A DNA stretch of 9,229 bases from CAJXZP01 sp049606935 (lineage in GTDB: Bacteria; Bacteroidota; Bacteroidia; Flavobacteriales_G; Salibacteraceae). The notes beneath the pieces are model-generated. The model did no database searches and was not told where the DNA came from. It saw only the letters and a program-made list of their open reading frames with translations. The position numbers and the translations under genes were made by a program. The first letter of the stretch is position 1, and each line of letters starts with the position of its first letter. The stretch is from contig JBMYWA010000082.1 in the NCBI GenBank assembly GCA_049606935.1, forward strand, positions 1 to 9,229, written 5' to 3'. Shown one piece after another: positions 1-6,097 of the stretch.

Positions 1-18
1 AATTCAAATTTGTCGCCT

Positions 19-26
19 TACATTTG
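19..26 (+). promoter_or_regulatory. Bacteroidota -7 promoter element of the SRP RNA gene
   Basis: TACATTTG fits the Bacteroidota primary-sigma -7 consensus TAnnTTTG exactly. The first base of the SRP RNA terminal helix (position 32) lies 6 nt after it, the usual distance to the transcription start, so promoter and RNA end support each other. The -33 element would lie at or before the window edge and cannot be judged. Confidence 0.7.
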
Positions 27-31
27 CAGCT

Positions 32-129
32 CGGGTTAGTCTTACACGACCAGCTCCCTTCTAATCCCCCAGGTCAGGAATGAAGCAAGGGTCGAAGGTT
101 GTAGCGGTGCGATGTAAATTGCTAACCCG
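32..129 (+). ncRNA. ffs: Small bacterial signal recognition particle RNA (4.5S type)
   Basis: This is the RNA of the signal recognition particle, which binds Ffh and brings ribosomes making membrane or exported proteins to FtsY. The conserved apical domain is visible at about 66-91: a C-rich strand, CAGGTC, a GGAA tetraloop at 77-80, then GAAGCA and GGG. The ends CGGGTTAG (32-39) and CTAACCCG (122-129) form a perfect 8-bp terminal helix, and CCTTC (57-61) can pair with GAAGG (94-98) below the apical stem. The total of about 98 nt suits the small SRP RNA without an Alu domain. The 3' part GCGATGTA resembles the GGGATGTA of the E. coli RNA. The pair closing the tetraloop is A-U (76-81), where E. 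coli has C-G. The exact ends are inferred from the helix, the promoter and the following T-run. Confidence 0.9.
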
Positions 130-136
130 TTTTTTT
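122..136 (+). terminator. Terminator of the SRP RNA gene
   Basis: The 3' strand of the terminal helix (122-129) is followed directly by seven T residues (130-136). The closing helix of the RNA, followed by the U-tract, probably acts as the intrinsic terminator. It lies 18 bp from the stop codon of the convergent lipoprotein gene. Confidence 0.65.
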
Positions 137-154
137 ATGCCCTAAACTTTTTGG

Positions 155-355
155 TTACGAACATACTGCACCCGCACTTTCTTTTTCATTTATTTCTTCT
201 TGGTTAGCAGTGCATACATTTTCATGTACCTCGGTTTGATCTATAACATTTCCATTGGCATCTAAAACGTCTTGAGTATGCACACAATCATAACATTTAG
301 AACATCCAGTAAAAAATAAAGAAATTCCCCAAAAAAGTAATAGTATCTTTTTCAT
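155..355 (-). CDS. Small Cys-rich lipoprotein of unknown function
   Basis: A 66-residue predicted lipoprotein. It has a Lys-Lys start, a hydrophobic stretch (about residues 4-16) and a lipobox ending FTGC with the acylated cysteine at C18, so it should be anchored to a membrane facing the periplasm or the cell surface. The mature part is only about 49 residues and acidic, with four more cysteines (C21, C24, C48, C65), enough for two disulfides; C21-x-x-C24 lies right after the lipid anchor. Small lipoproteins of this look are common in Bacteroidota, but I do not recognise a named family. It is a single gene, divergent from the lipoprotein gene at 414 and convergent with the SRP RNA gene. A -7 element lies about 20 bp upstream. 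I see no terminator of its own. Confidence 0.75.
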   Translation of the reverse strand: MKKILLLFWGISLFFTGCSKCYDCVHTQDVLDANGNVIDQTEVHENVCTANQEEINEKESAGAVCS

Positions 356-377
356 AACTTGGTAGCTAATAGTATTC

Positions 378-385
378 CAAATTTA
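378..385 (-). promoter_or_regulatory. -7 promoter element of the small lipoprotein gene
   Basis: On the minus strand this reads TAAATTTG, a full match to TAnnTTTG. A start about 6 nt further on (near 372) gives a 5' leader of about 16 nt. No convincing -33 TTTG is seen at the usual distance. Confidence 0.5.
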
Positions 386-413
386 ACCAATTTTGATACC
401 AAACTTCACACCA

Positions 414-875
414 ATGATTAGTAGATTTTTTTTCTTTTTTTTCTTAGCATTTACATTTTTTTCTTGTACCTCCAATACAGAGAAAATCAACCAATTAAAA
501 TGGCTTGAAGGTACCTGGGAAAGAGAATTTAACGGAGTAACTCAAATTGAAAATTGGAAATTTGAAAACCACCAACTGAAAGGTGAGTCTATATTTTCTA
601 ACCAAACCCAGCAAACGGTTATGAGTTATTCTAACATTTCAGAACAAAACTCCAAGATTATTCTAGCACGAACCCAACAAGGCTTTGAGTCTCCAACAGC
701 GTATTCCATCTCTTATTTTAATATAGATAGTGTAGTATTTAAAACTACAGAAAGTGTTTGGCCAACAACCATTACATTGGTAAAAAAAACAGATGAAATT
801 TATATCCAATCTCTATCGGGCAGACAACAACAAATGTTTAATGAAGTGCATTTTAAATATGACAAGGAAAAATAA
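414..875 (+). CDS. Lipoprotein resembling DUF6265
   Basis: A 153-residue predicted lipoprotein. The ATG at 414 is preferred over an in-frame TTG at 393 because it gives a normal signal peptide: Arg4, then a phenylalanine-rich core, then FFSC with the lipid-bearing cysteine at C18. The mature part starts with a KWLEGTWE motif and an ENW motif, and later has VVFKTTESVWPTTITLV. These match in order the pattern I know from DUF6265 proteins (W-L-x-G-x-W, E-x-W, then a VF...FP segment), small lipocalin-like beta-barrel domains of unknown role. The family call is from memory of the pattern, not from a search. Two in-frame copies of a 9-bp T8C unit encode the phenylalanines. The gene runs with the next one 67 bp on, with no terminator visible between them. 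Confidence 0.8.
   Translation: MISRFFFFFFLAFTFFSCTSNTEKINQLKWLEGTWEREFNGVTQIENWKFENHQLKGESIFSNQTQQTVMSYSNISEQNSKIILARTQQGFESPTAYSISYFNIDSVVFKTTESVWPTTITLVKKTDEIYIQSLSGRQQQMFNEVHFKYDKEK
426..443 (+). repeat. In-frame tandem T8C repeat in a signal peptide
   Basis: Two perfect copies of the unit T8C (426-434 and 435-443) encode Phe5 to Phe10 of the lipoprotein signal peptide. Each holds a run of eight T residues. Loss or gain of a whole unit keeps the frame, whereas slippage by one T breaks the gene. Confidence 0.85.
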
Positions 876-910
876 TTTCTCCATGTATAAAGTTAGGCAT
901 GCATAAAAAT

Positions 911-918
911 TAGTTTTG
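911..918 (+). promoter_or_regulatory. -7 promoter element before the Gly-rich secreted protein gene
   Basis: TAGTTTTG matches TAnnTTTG and lies 24 bp before the ATG at 943, giving a predicted leader of about 19 nt that is almost all A and T. No clear -33 element is seen. The gene may also be read through from the lipoprotein gene upstream. Confidence 0.5.
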
Positions 919-942
919 AAAAAAATAATCAAAATCAAAACA

Positions 943-1371
943 ATGAAAAAAATTACACTTTTATTCGCATTTATTGGCTTTGGGGTGTTAGCAAATGCTC
1001 AAGCAAAAAAACAATTAAGCTTTGGTCTGGTAGGCGCTGCTTATGAAATACCGGTTTCAGAAGCCATTACTGTTGCTCCAACAGCATTTACTAATTGGGA
1101 ATTAAATCACCTTACCCTTGGGGTTAAAGCTAATTATTACTTTGACGAATTGGTAGGCTTACCCTCTGCATGGGATTTTTATGGTGGAGCAAATGCGGGT
1201 TTCGCCTTAGGAGTATCAGATGGTTCTAATAGTGATCTAAACCTAGGACTTCAAATTGGTGGAAGATGGTTTTGGAACGACAAATGGGGTGTATACCTTG
1301 AAGGCGGTGGAGGAACCCTTGGTGGAGACTTTGGCGGAAACGGAGGTGTTGGTGTTACTATGATATTATAA
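943..1371 (+). CDS. Small Gly-rich outer-membrane barrel-like protein
   Basis: A 142-residue predicted exported protein. The ATG at 943 is chosen over an in-frame TTG at 916, which overlaps the -7 element and would put nine extra, Lys-rich residues ahead of a normal signal peptide. That peptide is MKKITLLFAFIGFGVLANAQA, cut by signal peptidase I near ANA-QA. The mature part of about 120 residues alternates short hydrophobic or aromatic strands with Gly, Asn and Asp turns (for example LGVKANYYF, FYGGANAGFALG, LQIGGRWFW, WGVYLEGGGG), as expected of a small transmembrane beta-barrel of the OmpA/OmpW or porin-like type. The last 25 residues are very rich in glycine, and the protein ends in MIL rather than a terminal aromatic residue. 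No specific function can be assigned. A strong terminator follows 19 bp after the stop. Confidence 0.75.
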   Translation: MKKITLLFAFIGFGVLANAQAKKQLSFGLVGAAYEIPVSEAITVAPTAFTNWELNHLTLGVKANYYFDELVGLPSAWDFYGGANAGFALGVSDGSNSDLNLGLQIGGRWFWNDKWGVYLEGGGGTLGGDFGGNGGVGVTMIL

Positions 1372-1390
1372 CCACACTAAATATTTAAAA

Positions 1391-1420
1391 AGCGGGAACA
1401 AATTGTTCCCGCTTTTTTTT
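1391..1420. terminator. Strong intrinsic terminator, probably bidirectional
   Basis: AGCGGGAACA (1391-1400) pairs perfectly with TGTTCCCGCT (1404-1413) around a 3-nt loop, and eight T residues follow at 1413-1420. On the other strand the stem is followed by a T5 run (complement of 1387-1391). It sits between the plus-strand barrel gene and the end of the minus-strand operon, so it probably serves both, better on the plus strand. Confidence 0.9.
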
Positions 1421-1436
1421 CTCTAATTTCTGCTAT

Positions 1437-1895
1437 CTAGATAGTTTTTTTCAAGACCATCATCATTCCTAAATGCATGGCCTCATGCATATTATTAAAC
1501 TCTAAGGCATCCTTTAAAGACTTTAATGTAATTCCATAGCTTGTTGGATACTCTTTAAAAGAATTTGAATTCAATTCTTCCAACTCAAAATCTTCTTGAG
1601 TAATATTAATCACCTCCATGAAGATTTCCTTTAACTCACTAATATCTTCTGTGGTGTAACCATTTTCTGGTTTTGTTCCCTTTCTGAACTCATCAATAAT
1701 ATTGTTAGAAATAATTATTTCAGAACCGCTCAAACCATAGGTAAGAAGTTGTTGGGTGGCCAAAACATGGCCTAAATGCCAAATTAAATTATTTGAAAAC
1801 CCATCAGGAACTCTATTCAGGTCATCCGTACCCAAACCATTAATGAGTTTTAAAATATTCTCCCTGGTTTTTCTATTAACGTCAAATACATTCAT
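1437..1895 (-). CDS. DinB-like four-helix-bundle metalloprotein
   Basis: A 152-residue cytoplasmic protein that fits the DinB/YfiT superfamily, DinB_2 type. A histidine pair near the front sits in NLIWHLGHVLATQQ (H40, H43), and a second pair near the end sits in NNMHEAMHLGMM (H137, H141). In this superfamily three histidines placed like this bind a divalent metal in a four-helix bundle; known members include thiol S-transferases and hydrolases. The substrate here cannot be told. The name DinB does not imply DNA polymerase IV. It is the last gene of the six-gene minus-strand operon, starting 6 nt after the dapA stop and ending close to the shared terminator. No Shine-Dalgarno sequence is visible, so translation may be coupled to dapA. 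Confidence 0.8.
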   Translation of the reverse strand: MNVFDVNRKTRENILKLINGLGTDDLNRVPDGFSNNLIWHLGHVLATQQLLTYGLSGSEIIISNNIIDEFRKGTKPENGYTTEDISELKEIFMEVINITQEDFELEELNSNSFKEYPTSYGITLKSLKDALEFNNMHEAMHLGMMMVLKKTI

Positions 1896-1901
1896 GTACT
1901 A

Positions 1902-2786
1902 CTAGTTTAGAAGGTTGGCTTTTTCTAGTGCCGTTTTTAGTCTAGATCTTAAATCGTTAGAAATGGGTAATAAAGGCATTAACATATGTTCTTCTCCAAT
2001 TCCAATCATTTTTAATACCGCCTTTATTCCTCCAGGATTACCTTCTTCGAATAATAATGGAATAATATCGCTTAATTGATGGTGACGTTTACTAGCTGAT
2101 GCAAAATCTCCTTTTGCTGCAGAATGAACTAAATCACAAAACTCATTAGGTAAGGCGTTACCAATAACACTAATTACCCCATCAGCACCACAAGCCATTT
2201 GGTATAAAATTAAATCGTCATCGCCACTCCAAACCAAAAAGTCAGCGGGTTTATTTTTAATAATTTGAGTCATTTGACCTAAATCTCCTGAAGCCTCTTT
2301 TACCCCAATAATATTATCGAGTTGCGATAATTTCAATGTAGTAGCTGCTGACATGTTAGACCCCGTTCTACCCGGTACATTGTATAGAATAATGGGTAAA
2401 TCAAATGCTTCGTTTAATGCCTTAAAATGTGCTACAATTCCTTCTTGAGAAGGCTTATTGTAATACGGACTAACAGAAAGGATAGCCGAAACACCTGTTA
2501 AATCAAGGTCTTTATAGGATTCAATTAATGCTTTAGTGTTATTGCCGCCATGTCCAAAAACAACAGGAACCCTTCCATTGATTTGCTTCACTGCAAATGA
2601 TAATAATTGTTGCTTAGTTTTAGCCGGTAAGGTGGCTGACTCTCCAGTTGTTCCTTGAACCACAAGGAAATCTACATTACCTTTAATATTATGGTCAATA
2701 AGCTGACCAAAAGCAGGATAATCTACTGCTCCTTCGCTATTTAAAGGAGTAACTAACGCTACTCCAACACCTTTTAAACTTTCCAT
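1902..2786 (-). CDS. dapA: 4-hydroxy-tetrahydrodipicolinate synthase
   Basis: A cytoplasmic aldolase-type TIM-barrel enzyme that condenses pyruvate with aspartate semialdehyde, the first step committed to diaminopimelate (cell wall) and lysine. The 294-residue length is typical. The key residues are visible: the GTTGES loop at 45-50 (T46, T47), Y109 in SPYYNKP, Y135 and R140 in YNVPGRTG, and the Schiff-base lysine K163 in IGVKEASGD. They match E. coli T44, T45, Y107, Y133, R138 and K161 with a constant shift of two. At the lysine feedback site, N82 and Y108 are kept, but the positions of E. coli H53, H56 and E84 are A55, K58 and A86, so lysine inhibition may be weak or absent (inference). The gene starts 7 nt after the DUF6913-like gene, with an AT-rich hairpin just upstream. 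No lysine riboswitch is seen. Confidence 0.96.
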   Translation of the reverse strand: MESLKGVGVALVTPLNSEGAVDYPAFGQLIDHNIKGNVDFLVVQGTTGESATLPAKTKQQLLSFAVKQINGRVPVVFGHGGNNTKALIESYKDLDLTGVSAILSVSPYYNKPSQEGIVAHFKALNEAFDLPIILYNVPGRTGSNMSAATTLKLSQLDNIIGVKEASGDLGQMTQIIKNKPADFLVWSGDDDLILYQMACGADGVISVIGNALPNEFCDLVHSAAKGDFASASKRHHQLSDIIPLLFEEGNPGGIKAVLKMIGIGEEHMLMPLLPISNDLRSRLKTALEKANLLN

Positions 2787-2793
2787 TTTAAAG

Positions 2794-3333
2794 CTATCGT
2801 TTGTTTATCATTTTTAAAAAATGAATTACATTTTTCATGTAATCATTTAATTCATTATTGTTCGTGTTAACCAAAAGGTCAAAATATTCATCCGTTTCTT
2901 TTTGAGGTGAGCCAACCTTAGTTTTTGCATTAATATTAGCTAGTAAAAAATCTGTCGGAATATTTGAACTTCTAGTACAATCAATCATCACATCAAAGGA
3001 TTGGTCAAAAATGGCATCACAGAAATTTTCAGAAGGAATACCGAAAAAGTTTATGTCATCCTTACCTAATACTTTAACTAAACTTTTATTGATGAAAGTT
3101 GGAATTTCTTTATTTAAAGTAAACCCTATAACCTCCACCTGTTTTACGTTTTCGGACTTTAATAGTTTCACAAACTCAACTATTTTTTGATACTCTAGTT
3201 TTTCTGTTAAATCAAAAATTAAAATAGCCGATTTCATTTCAGACAAATTTATAGCTTCTGAAATTCTATTAGAGTTTAGAGCTGCGCGTTCTAATTTCCA
3301 TTTTCCAATGGTATTTGCTAAAAAACCTATCAT
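2794..3333 (-). CDS. DUF6913-like protein of unknown function
   Basis: A 179-residue predicted cytoplasmic protein with no signal peptide or membrane segment. Size, neighbours and sequence character fit DUF6913, a Bacteroidota family of unknown function; that assignment is from memory. The N-terminus is basic and helical (IGKWKLERAALNSNR). The middle alternates strands and helices like a Rossmann-type fold (SAILIFDLTEKLEYQKIVEFVKLL, then VKQVEVIGF, then FDVMIDCTRSS at about 113-123), and the C-terminus is an Asn-rich helical tail. No catalytic motif is evident. Its ATG overlaps the ligA TAA by one base (TAATG), and no Shine-Dalgarno sequence is seen, which suggests translation coupled to ligA. 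Its last codons contain a hairpin with a U-tract. A link to DNA ligation or lysine synthesis is only suggested by position. Confidence 0.8.
   Translation of the reverse strand: MIGFLANTIGKWKLERAALNSNRISEAINLSEMKSAILIFDLTEKLEYQKIVEFVKLLKSENVKQVEVIGFTLNKEIPTFINKSLVKVLGKDDINFFGIPSENFCDAIFDQSFDVMIDCTRSSNIPTDFLLANINAKTKVGSPQKETDEYFDLLVNTNNNELNDYMKNVIHFLKMINKR
2816..2848 (-). promoter_or_regulatory. Hairpin with U-tract before dapA (possible attenuator)
   Basis: In the transcript direction, AAATGATTACAT (2848-2837) can pair with ATGTAATTCATTT (2831-2819) around a 5-nt GAAAA loop, with one bulged base. The stem runs straight into six T residues (2821-2816). The shape is that of an intrinsic terminator with a weak AT-rich stem. 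It lies inside the last codons of the DUF6913-like gene, about 30 nt before the dapA start. It may reduce transcription into dapA, or protect a processed 3' end. Chance is possible in DNA this rich in A and T. Confidence 0.35.
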
Positions 3334-5348
3334 TAATTTTGCAATAGTTCAATAAAATCTGTTTCCGAAATAATCTTTACCCCCAATTTCTCTGCTTTTT
3401 CAAACTTGCTTGGTCCCATTTTATCTCCAGCCACTATAAATGCGGTTTTTTTAGAAATTGACCCCGAATTTTTACCTCCGTTAAACTCAATCATTTTTTT
3501 AAGTTCATCTCGAGAATGGTTTACAAAAACCCCTGAAATCACAATGGATAAACCTTGAAGTTTTTGACTAGTTAAGGAAGCTTCTTCTTCTGAAATTTTT
3601 AAATTAAAGCCCAATTCCTTCATCCGCAAAATTAACCCTCGGTGGTGGTCTGAGGCAAAGTATTCAATAATACTTTGTACAATTACTTTTCCAATTTCGT
3701 TTACCTCAATAAGTTGCTCTTCTGTGGCGTTCATTAAGTTATCAATTGTCTTAAAATTTCTAGCCAATGTTTTGGCTACTACTTCCCCAACATGTCTGAT
3801 ACCTAAAGCAAAAAGGACCTTTTGAAACGGTTGCTTTTTTGATTCTTCCAAACCGTTTAGTAATTTCTTAACCGAAATATCAGCCATTCCTTCTAAACCT
3901 ATTAATTGGTCGTAGGTTAACGCGTACAAATCAATAAACTCTTTTATTAAACCACTCTCATAAAGCGCCACAATAGTTTCATCTCCAAGACCTTCAATAT
4001 CTAGCACTTTTCTAGAAATAAAATGCTGCATACGACCTATTACTTGAGGCGGACATGATGTTTCATTCACGCAATAATGATTTGCTTCATTTTCCTTGCG
4101 CACCAAGGCGCTATTGCATTCAGGGCATAGGGTAGGAAACTCAAATTTTGAAGAACTTTCTTTTCTCATTTCCAAATTAACATCCGTTACTTTTGGAATA
4201 ATCTCTCCACCTTTTTCTACCTGAACGGTATCATTAATCCTAAGGTCTAGTTTTTGAATGTAATCTTCATTAAAAAGAGATGCCCTTTTAACAACGGTGC
4301 CGGCTAATAAAACGGGTTCTAGATGAGCTACCGGAGTAATTGCGCCAGTTCTTCCCACCTGTAATACAATATCATTTAGGTTTGTTTCTACCTGCTCTGC
4401 TTGATATTTAAAAGAAATTGCCCATTTAGGAGCCTTAGCGGTGCTACCCAATAATTTTTGTTGTTCTAAGCTGTTAACTTTTATTACAATTCCGTCAATG
4501 GCAAATGGTAGGCTGAATCTTTCCTTACCCCAGAAATGGATGAAATCCATTATTTCATTTTTGCTTAGGCAAACCTTAAATCTATTTTGTTTTACAGATG
4601 GGGTTAAAAATCCAAATTCCTTCAAATGGGTAACGGCATTAAAATGGGAAGTAATATTGGTATCTGGATTTACCCTGCTATAAATATAGCATTCTAAACC
4701 ACGTTTGGCTACAATACTTGAATCTTGAAGTTTTAACGTACCCGAAGCAGTATTTCTTGGATTGGCATACGGTTGGTCACCGTTAGCCACCATTTCTTCA
4801 TTTAGCTTTTCAAATGCCGCATTTGAAAACATTATTTCTCCTCTAACTTCTAATTTATTAGGAAAAGGTTCTTTAAGTTTTAATGGAATAGACCGAATGG
4901 TTTTAACGTTATTGGAAACATCATCTCCTTGTAGGCCATTACCTCGAGTTAAGGCTTGCTTAAATTCGCCATTTTCATACTGGATTGCGATGGCCACCCC
5001 ATCATACTTTAACTCACATACAAACTCTACATCCTCACTTTCTAATTCCTTTTGAATCCTCGCAATAAATTCCTCAATCTCCAATTCAGAATAGGAGTTA
5101 CCTAATGATTGCATGGGAACATCATGCTTAACCGTTTCAAACGATTTAGATACGTCTCCTCCAATCCTTTTGGTAGGAGAATTAGCATCATCGAATTCTG
5201 GGTTATTTTCTTCTAACCTTTGAAGTTCTTTAAGCTTTTGATCGTATTCAAAATCCGAAATCTCAGGCCTACTTTCTAAATAATACAAAAAGTTATGATG
5301 ACGCAACTCTTCTCTTAGAGCTTCAATTTTTTCTTTAACTTGACTCAT
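3333..5348 (-). CDS. ligA: NAD-dependent DNA ligase LigA
   Basis: Seals nicks with 3'-OH and 5'-phosphate using NAD+, in Okazaki fragment joining and repair. The 671 residues are full length, with domains in the usual order: Ia NAD-binding part (about 1-70, with HHNFLYYLESRPEISDFEYD), the adenylation domain with the AMP-accepting lysine K114 in CELKYDG, then RGNGLQGDDV, EVRGEI and NPRNTASGTLK, and DGIVIK near 285-290; the OB fold (about 318-400); a zinc finger with C408, C411, C426 and C432; helix-hairpin-helix repeats (about 445-585, including IEGLGDETI and LGIRHVGEVVA); and a BRCT domain (about 596-671). All key residues are present. The ATG overlaps the stop of the outer-membrane-like gene by one base (TAATG), and its own stop overlaps the next start in the same way. 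No Shine-Dalgarno sequence is seen. Confidence 0.98.
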   Translation of the reverse strand: MSQVKEKIEALREELRHHNFLYYLESRPEISDFEYDQKLKELQRLEENNPEFDDANSPTKRIGGDVSKSFETVKHDVPMQSLGNSYSELEIEEFIARIQKELESEDVEFVCELKYDGVAIAIQYENGEFKQALTRGNGLQGDDVSNNVKTIRSIPLKLKEPFPNKLEVRGEIMFSNAAFEKLNEEMVANGDQPYANPRNTASGTLKLQDSSIVAKRGLECYIYSRVNPDTNITSHFNAVTHLKEFGFLTPSVKQNRFKVCLSKNEIMDFIHFWGKERFSLPFAIDGIVIKVNSLEQQKLLGSTAKAPKWAISFKYQAEQVETNLNDIVLQVGRTGAITPVAHLEPVLLAGTVVKRASLFNEDYIQKLDLRINDTVQVEKGGEIIPKVTDVNLEMRKESSSKFEFPTLCPECNSALVRKENEANHYCVNETSCPPQVIGRMQHFISRKVLDIEGLGDETIVALYESGLIKEFIDLYALTYDQLIGLEGMADISVKKLLNGLEESKKQPFQKVLFALGIRHVGEVVAKTLARNFKTIDNLMNATEEQLIEVNEIGKVIVQSIIEYFASDHHRGLILRMKELGFNLKISEEEASLTSQKLQGLSIVISGVFVNHSRDELKKMIEFNGGKNSGSISKKTAFIVAGDKMGPSKFEKAEKLGVKIISETDFIELLQN

Positions 5349-6097
5349 TATTTATAAAATTCGGGATGTTTATTCTTAAATCGTTTTGCCGACCAACTAT
5401 CTTTATTTCTAAAATAAATGGATCTCATTTTATTTACCCTTTTCCGATGAAAAACATTGGTAACCAAATGACCCAATTTAAATTTAACTCCATAGGTGTA
5501 ATACAAAGTATTAAAGTTAGCATCGGTATTAGCACTTGCATTAGAAATAAATCGATAACCCAGTCCGCCAGAAAGAGTCAACCAATAATTAATATTATAA
5601 CCTCCATTTACGCCAAATGAAAACATTCCAAAATTCTCACTTTCCCAATCATGGTTTGGTACGCTATTATCGTTAGAATTATAAGCTTCTCCTAAAACTC
5701 TTCCTCTACCAAAAGACAAAGGAGTGCCGAGATACCATCTATAATCTTCAATAATCACGTATTCAAAATATCCTCCAAAAGCCCCTACATTTGTCTCGTA
5801 ATACGACACCCCTGATGCTTCTGGCTCATATGTTCGGTATGCTTTACTAATACCAAAGAACATTCCCATTTTATAGTTCTTTTTATACTGGATACCAATT
5901 TTTAACACATTCATTTTCATATTCACTCCTTGTGTTAAAAGTGTCTTCTCATGACTTAAGGTTACCTGAAATTTAGTTTTATAAAAAAACTCTTGCATTA
6001 TTTGATTATCCTCAATAGAGTCTCTTTCGGTATAATAGGATTGTGCAAAGTTAGCCACACCACACATTACCAATATAAACGTAAAAATCAATCTCAT
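5348..6097 (-). CDS. Outer-membrane beta-barrel-like protein, function unknown
   Basis: A 249-residue predicted exported protein. Residues 1-19 form a signal peptide ending NFA-Q. Residues about 40-213 show amphipathic strands rich in Tyr, Phe and Gly with short turns (for example VLKIGIQYKKNYKMGMFFGIS, ETNVGAFGGYFEYVII, WLTLSGGLGYRFIS, LYYTYGVKFKLGH), as in an outer-membrane barrel of about eight or more strands. After the last strand comes an unusual tail (about 214-249) with 12 Lys/Arg against two acidic residues; it should face the periplasm if the barrel has standard topology. I do not recognise a family. The start is well fixed: AAGGAG lies 7 nt before the ATG, and the ATG overlaps the prmC stop by 4 nt (ATGA). 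The end overlaps the ligA start by one base. Confidence 0.8.
   Translation of the reverse strand: MRLIFTFILVMCGVANFAQSYYTERDSIEDNQIMQEFFYKTKFQVTLSHEKTLLTQGVNMKMNVLKIGIQYKKNYKMGMFFGISKAYRTYEPEASGVSYYETNVGAFGGYFEYVIIEDYRWYLGTPLSFGRGRVLGEAYNSNDNSVPNHDWESENFGMFSFGVNGGYNINYWLTLSGGLGYRFISNASANTDANFNTLYYTYGVKFKLGHLVTNVFHRKRVNKMRSIYFRNKDSWSAKRFKNKHPEFYK

Noticed and set aside
20..118. TTACAT (20-25) and ATGTAA (113-118) as an extra helix around the SRP RNA
   Set aside because: The first half is part of the promoter and is probably not transcribed, and pairing would cross the well-supported terminal helix.
393..413. Upstream TTG start for the lipoprotein gene, adding seven residues
   Set aside because: It spoils the N-terminus of an otherwise normal lipoprotein signal peptide; the ATG at 414 fits better.
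876..910. Terminator between the lipoprotein and Gly-rich protein genes
   Set aside because: Only a short GCATGC/ATGCAT palindrome is present, with no stem of useful length or T-run after it.
916..942. Upstream TTG start for the Gly-rich barrel-like gene
   Set aside because: The TTG overlaps the -7 promoter element and adds Lys-rich residues ahead of a complete signal peptide starting at 943.
4441..5055. Plus-strand open frames of 80 and 97 codons inside ligA
   Set aside because: They lie opposite a complete, motif-rich ligA, and resemble no protein; they are antisense shadows.
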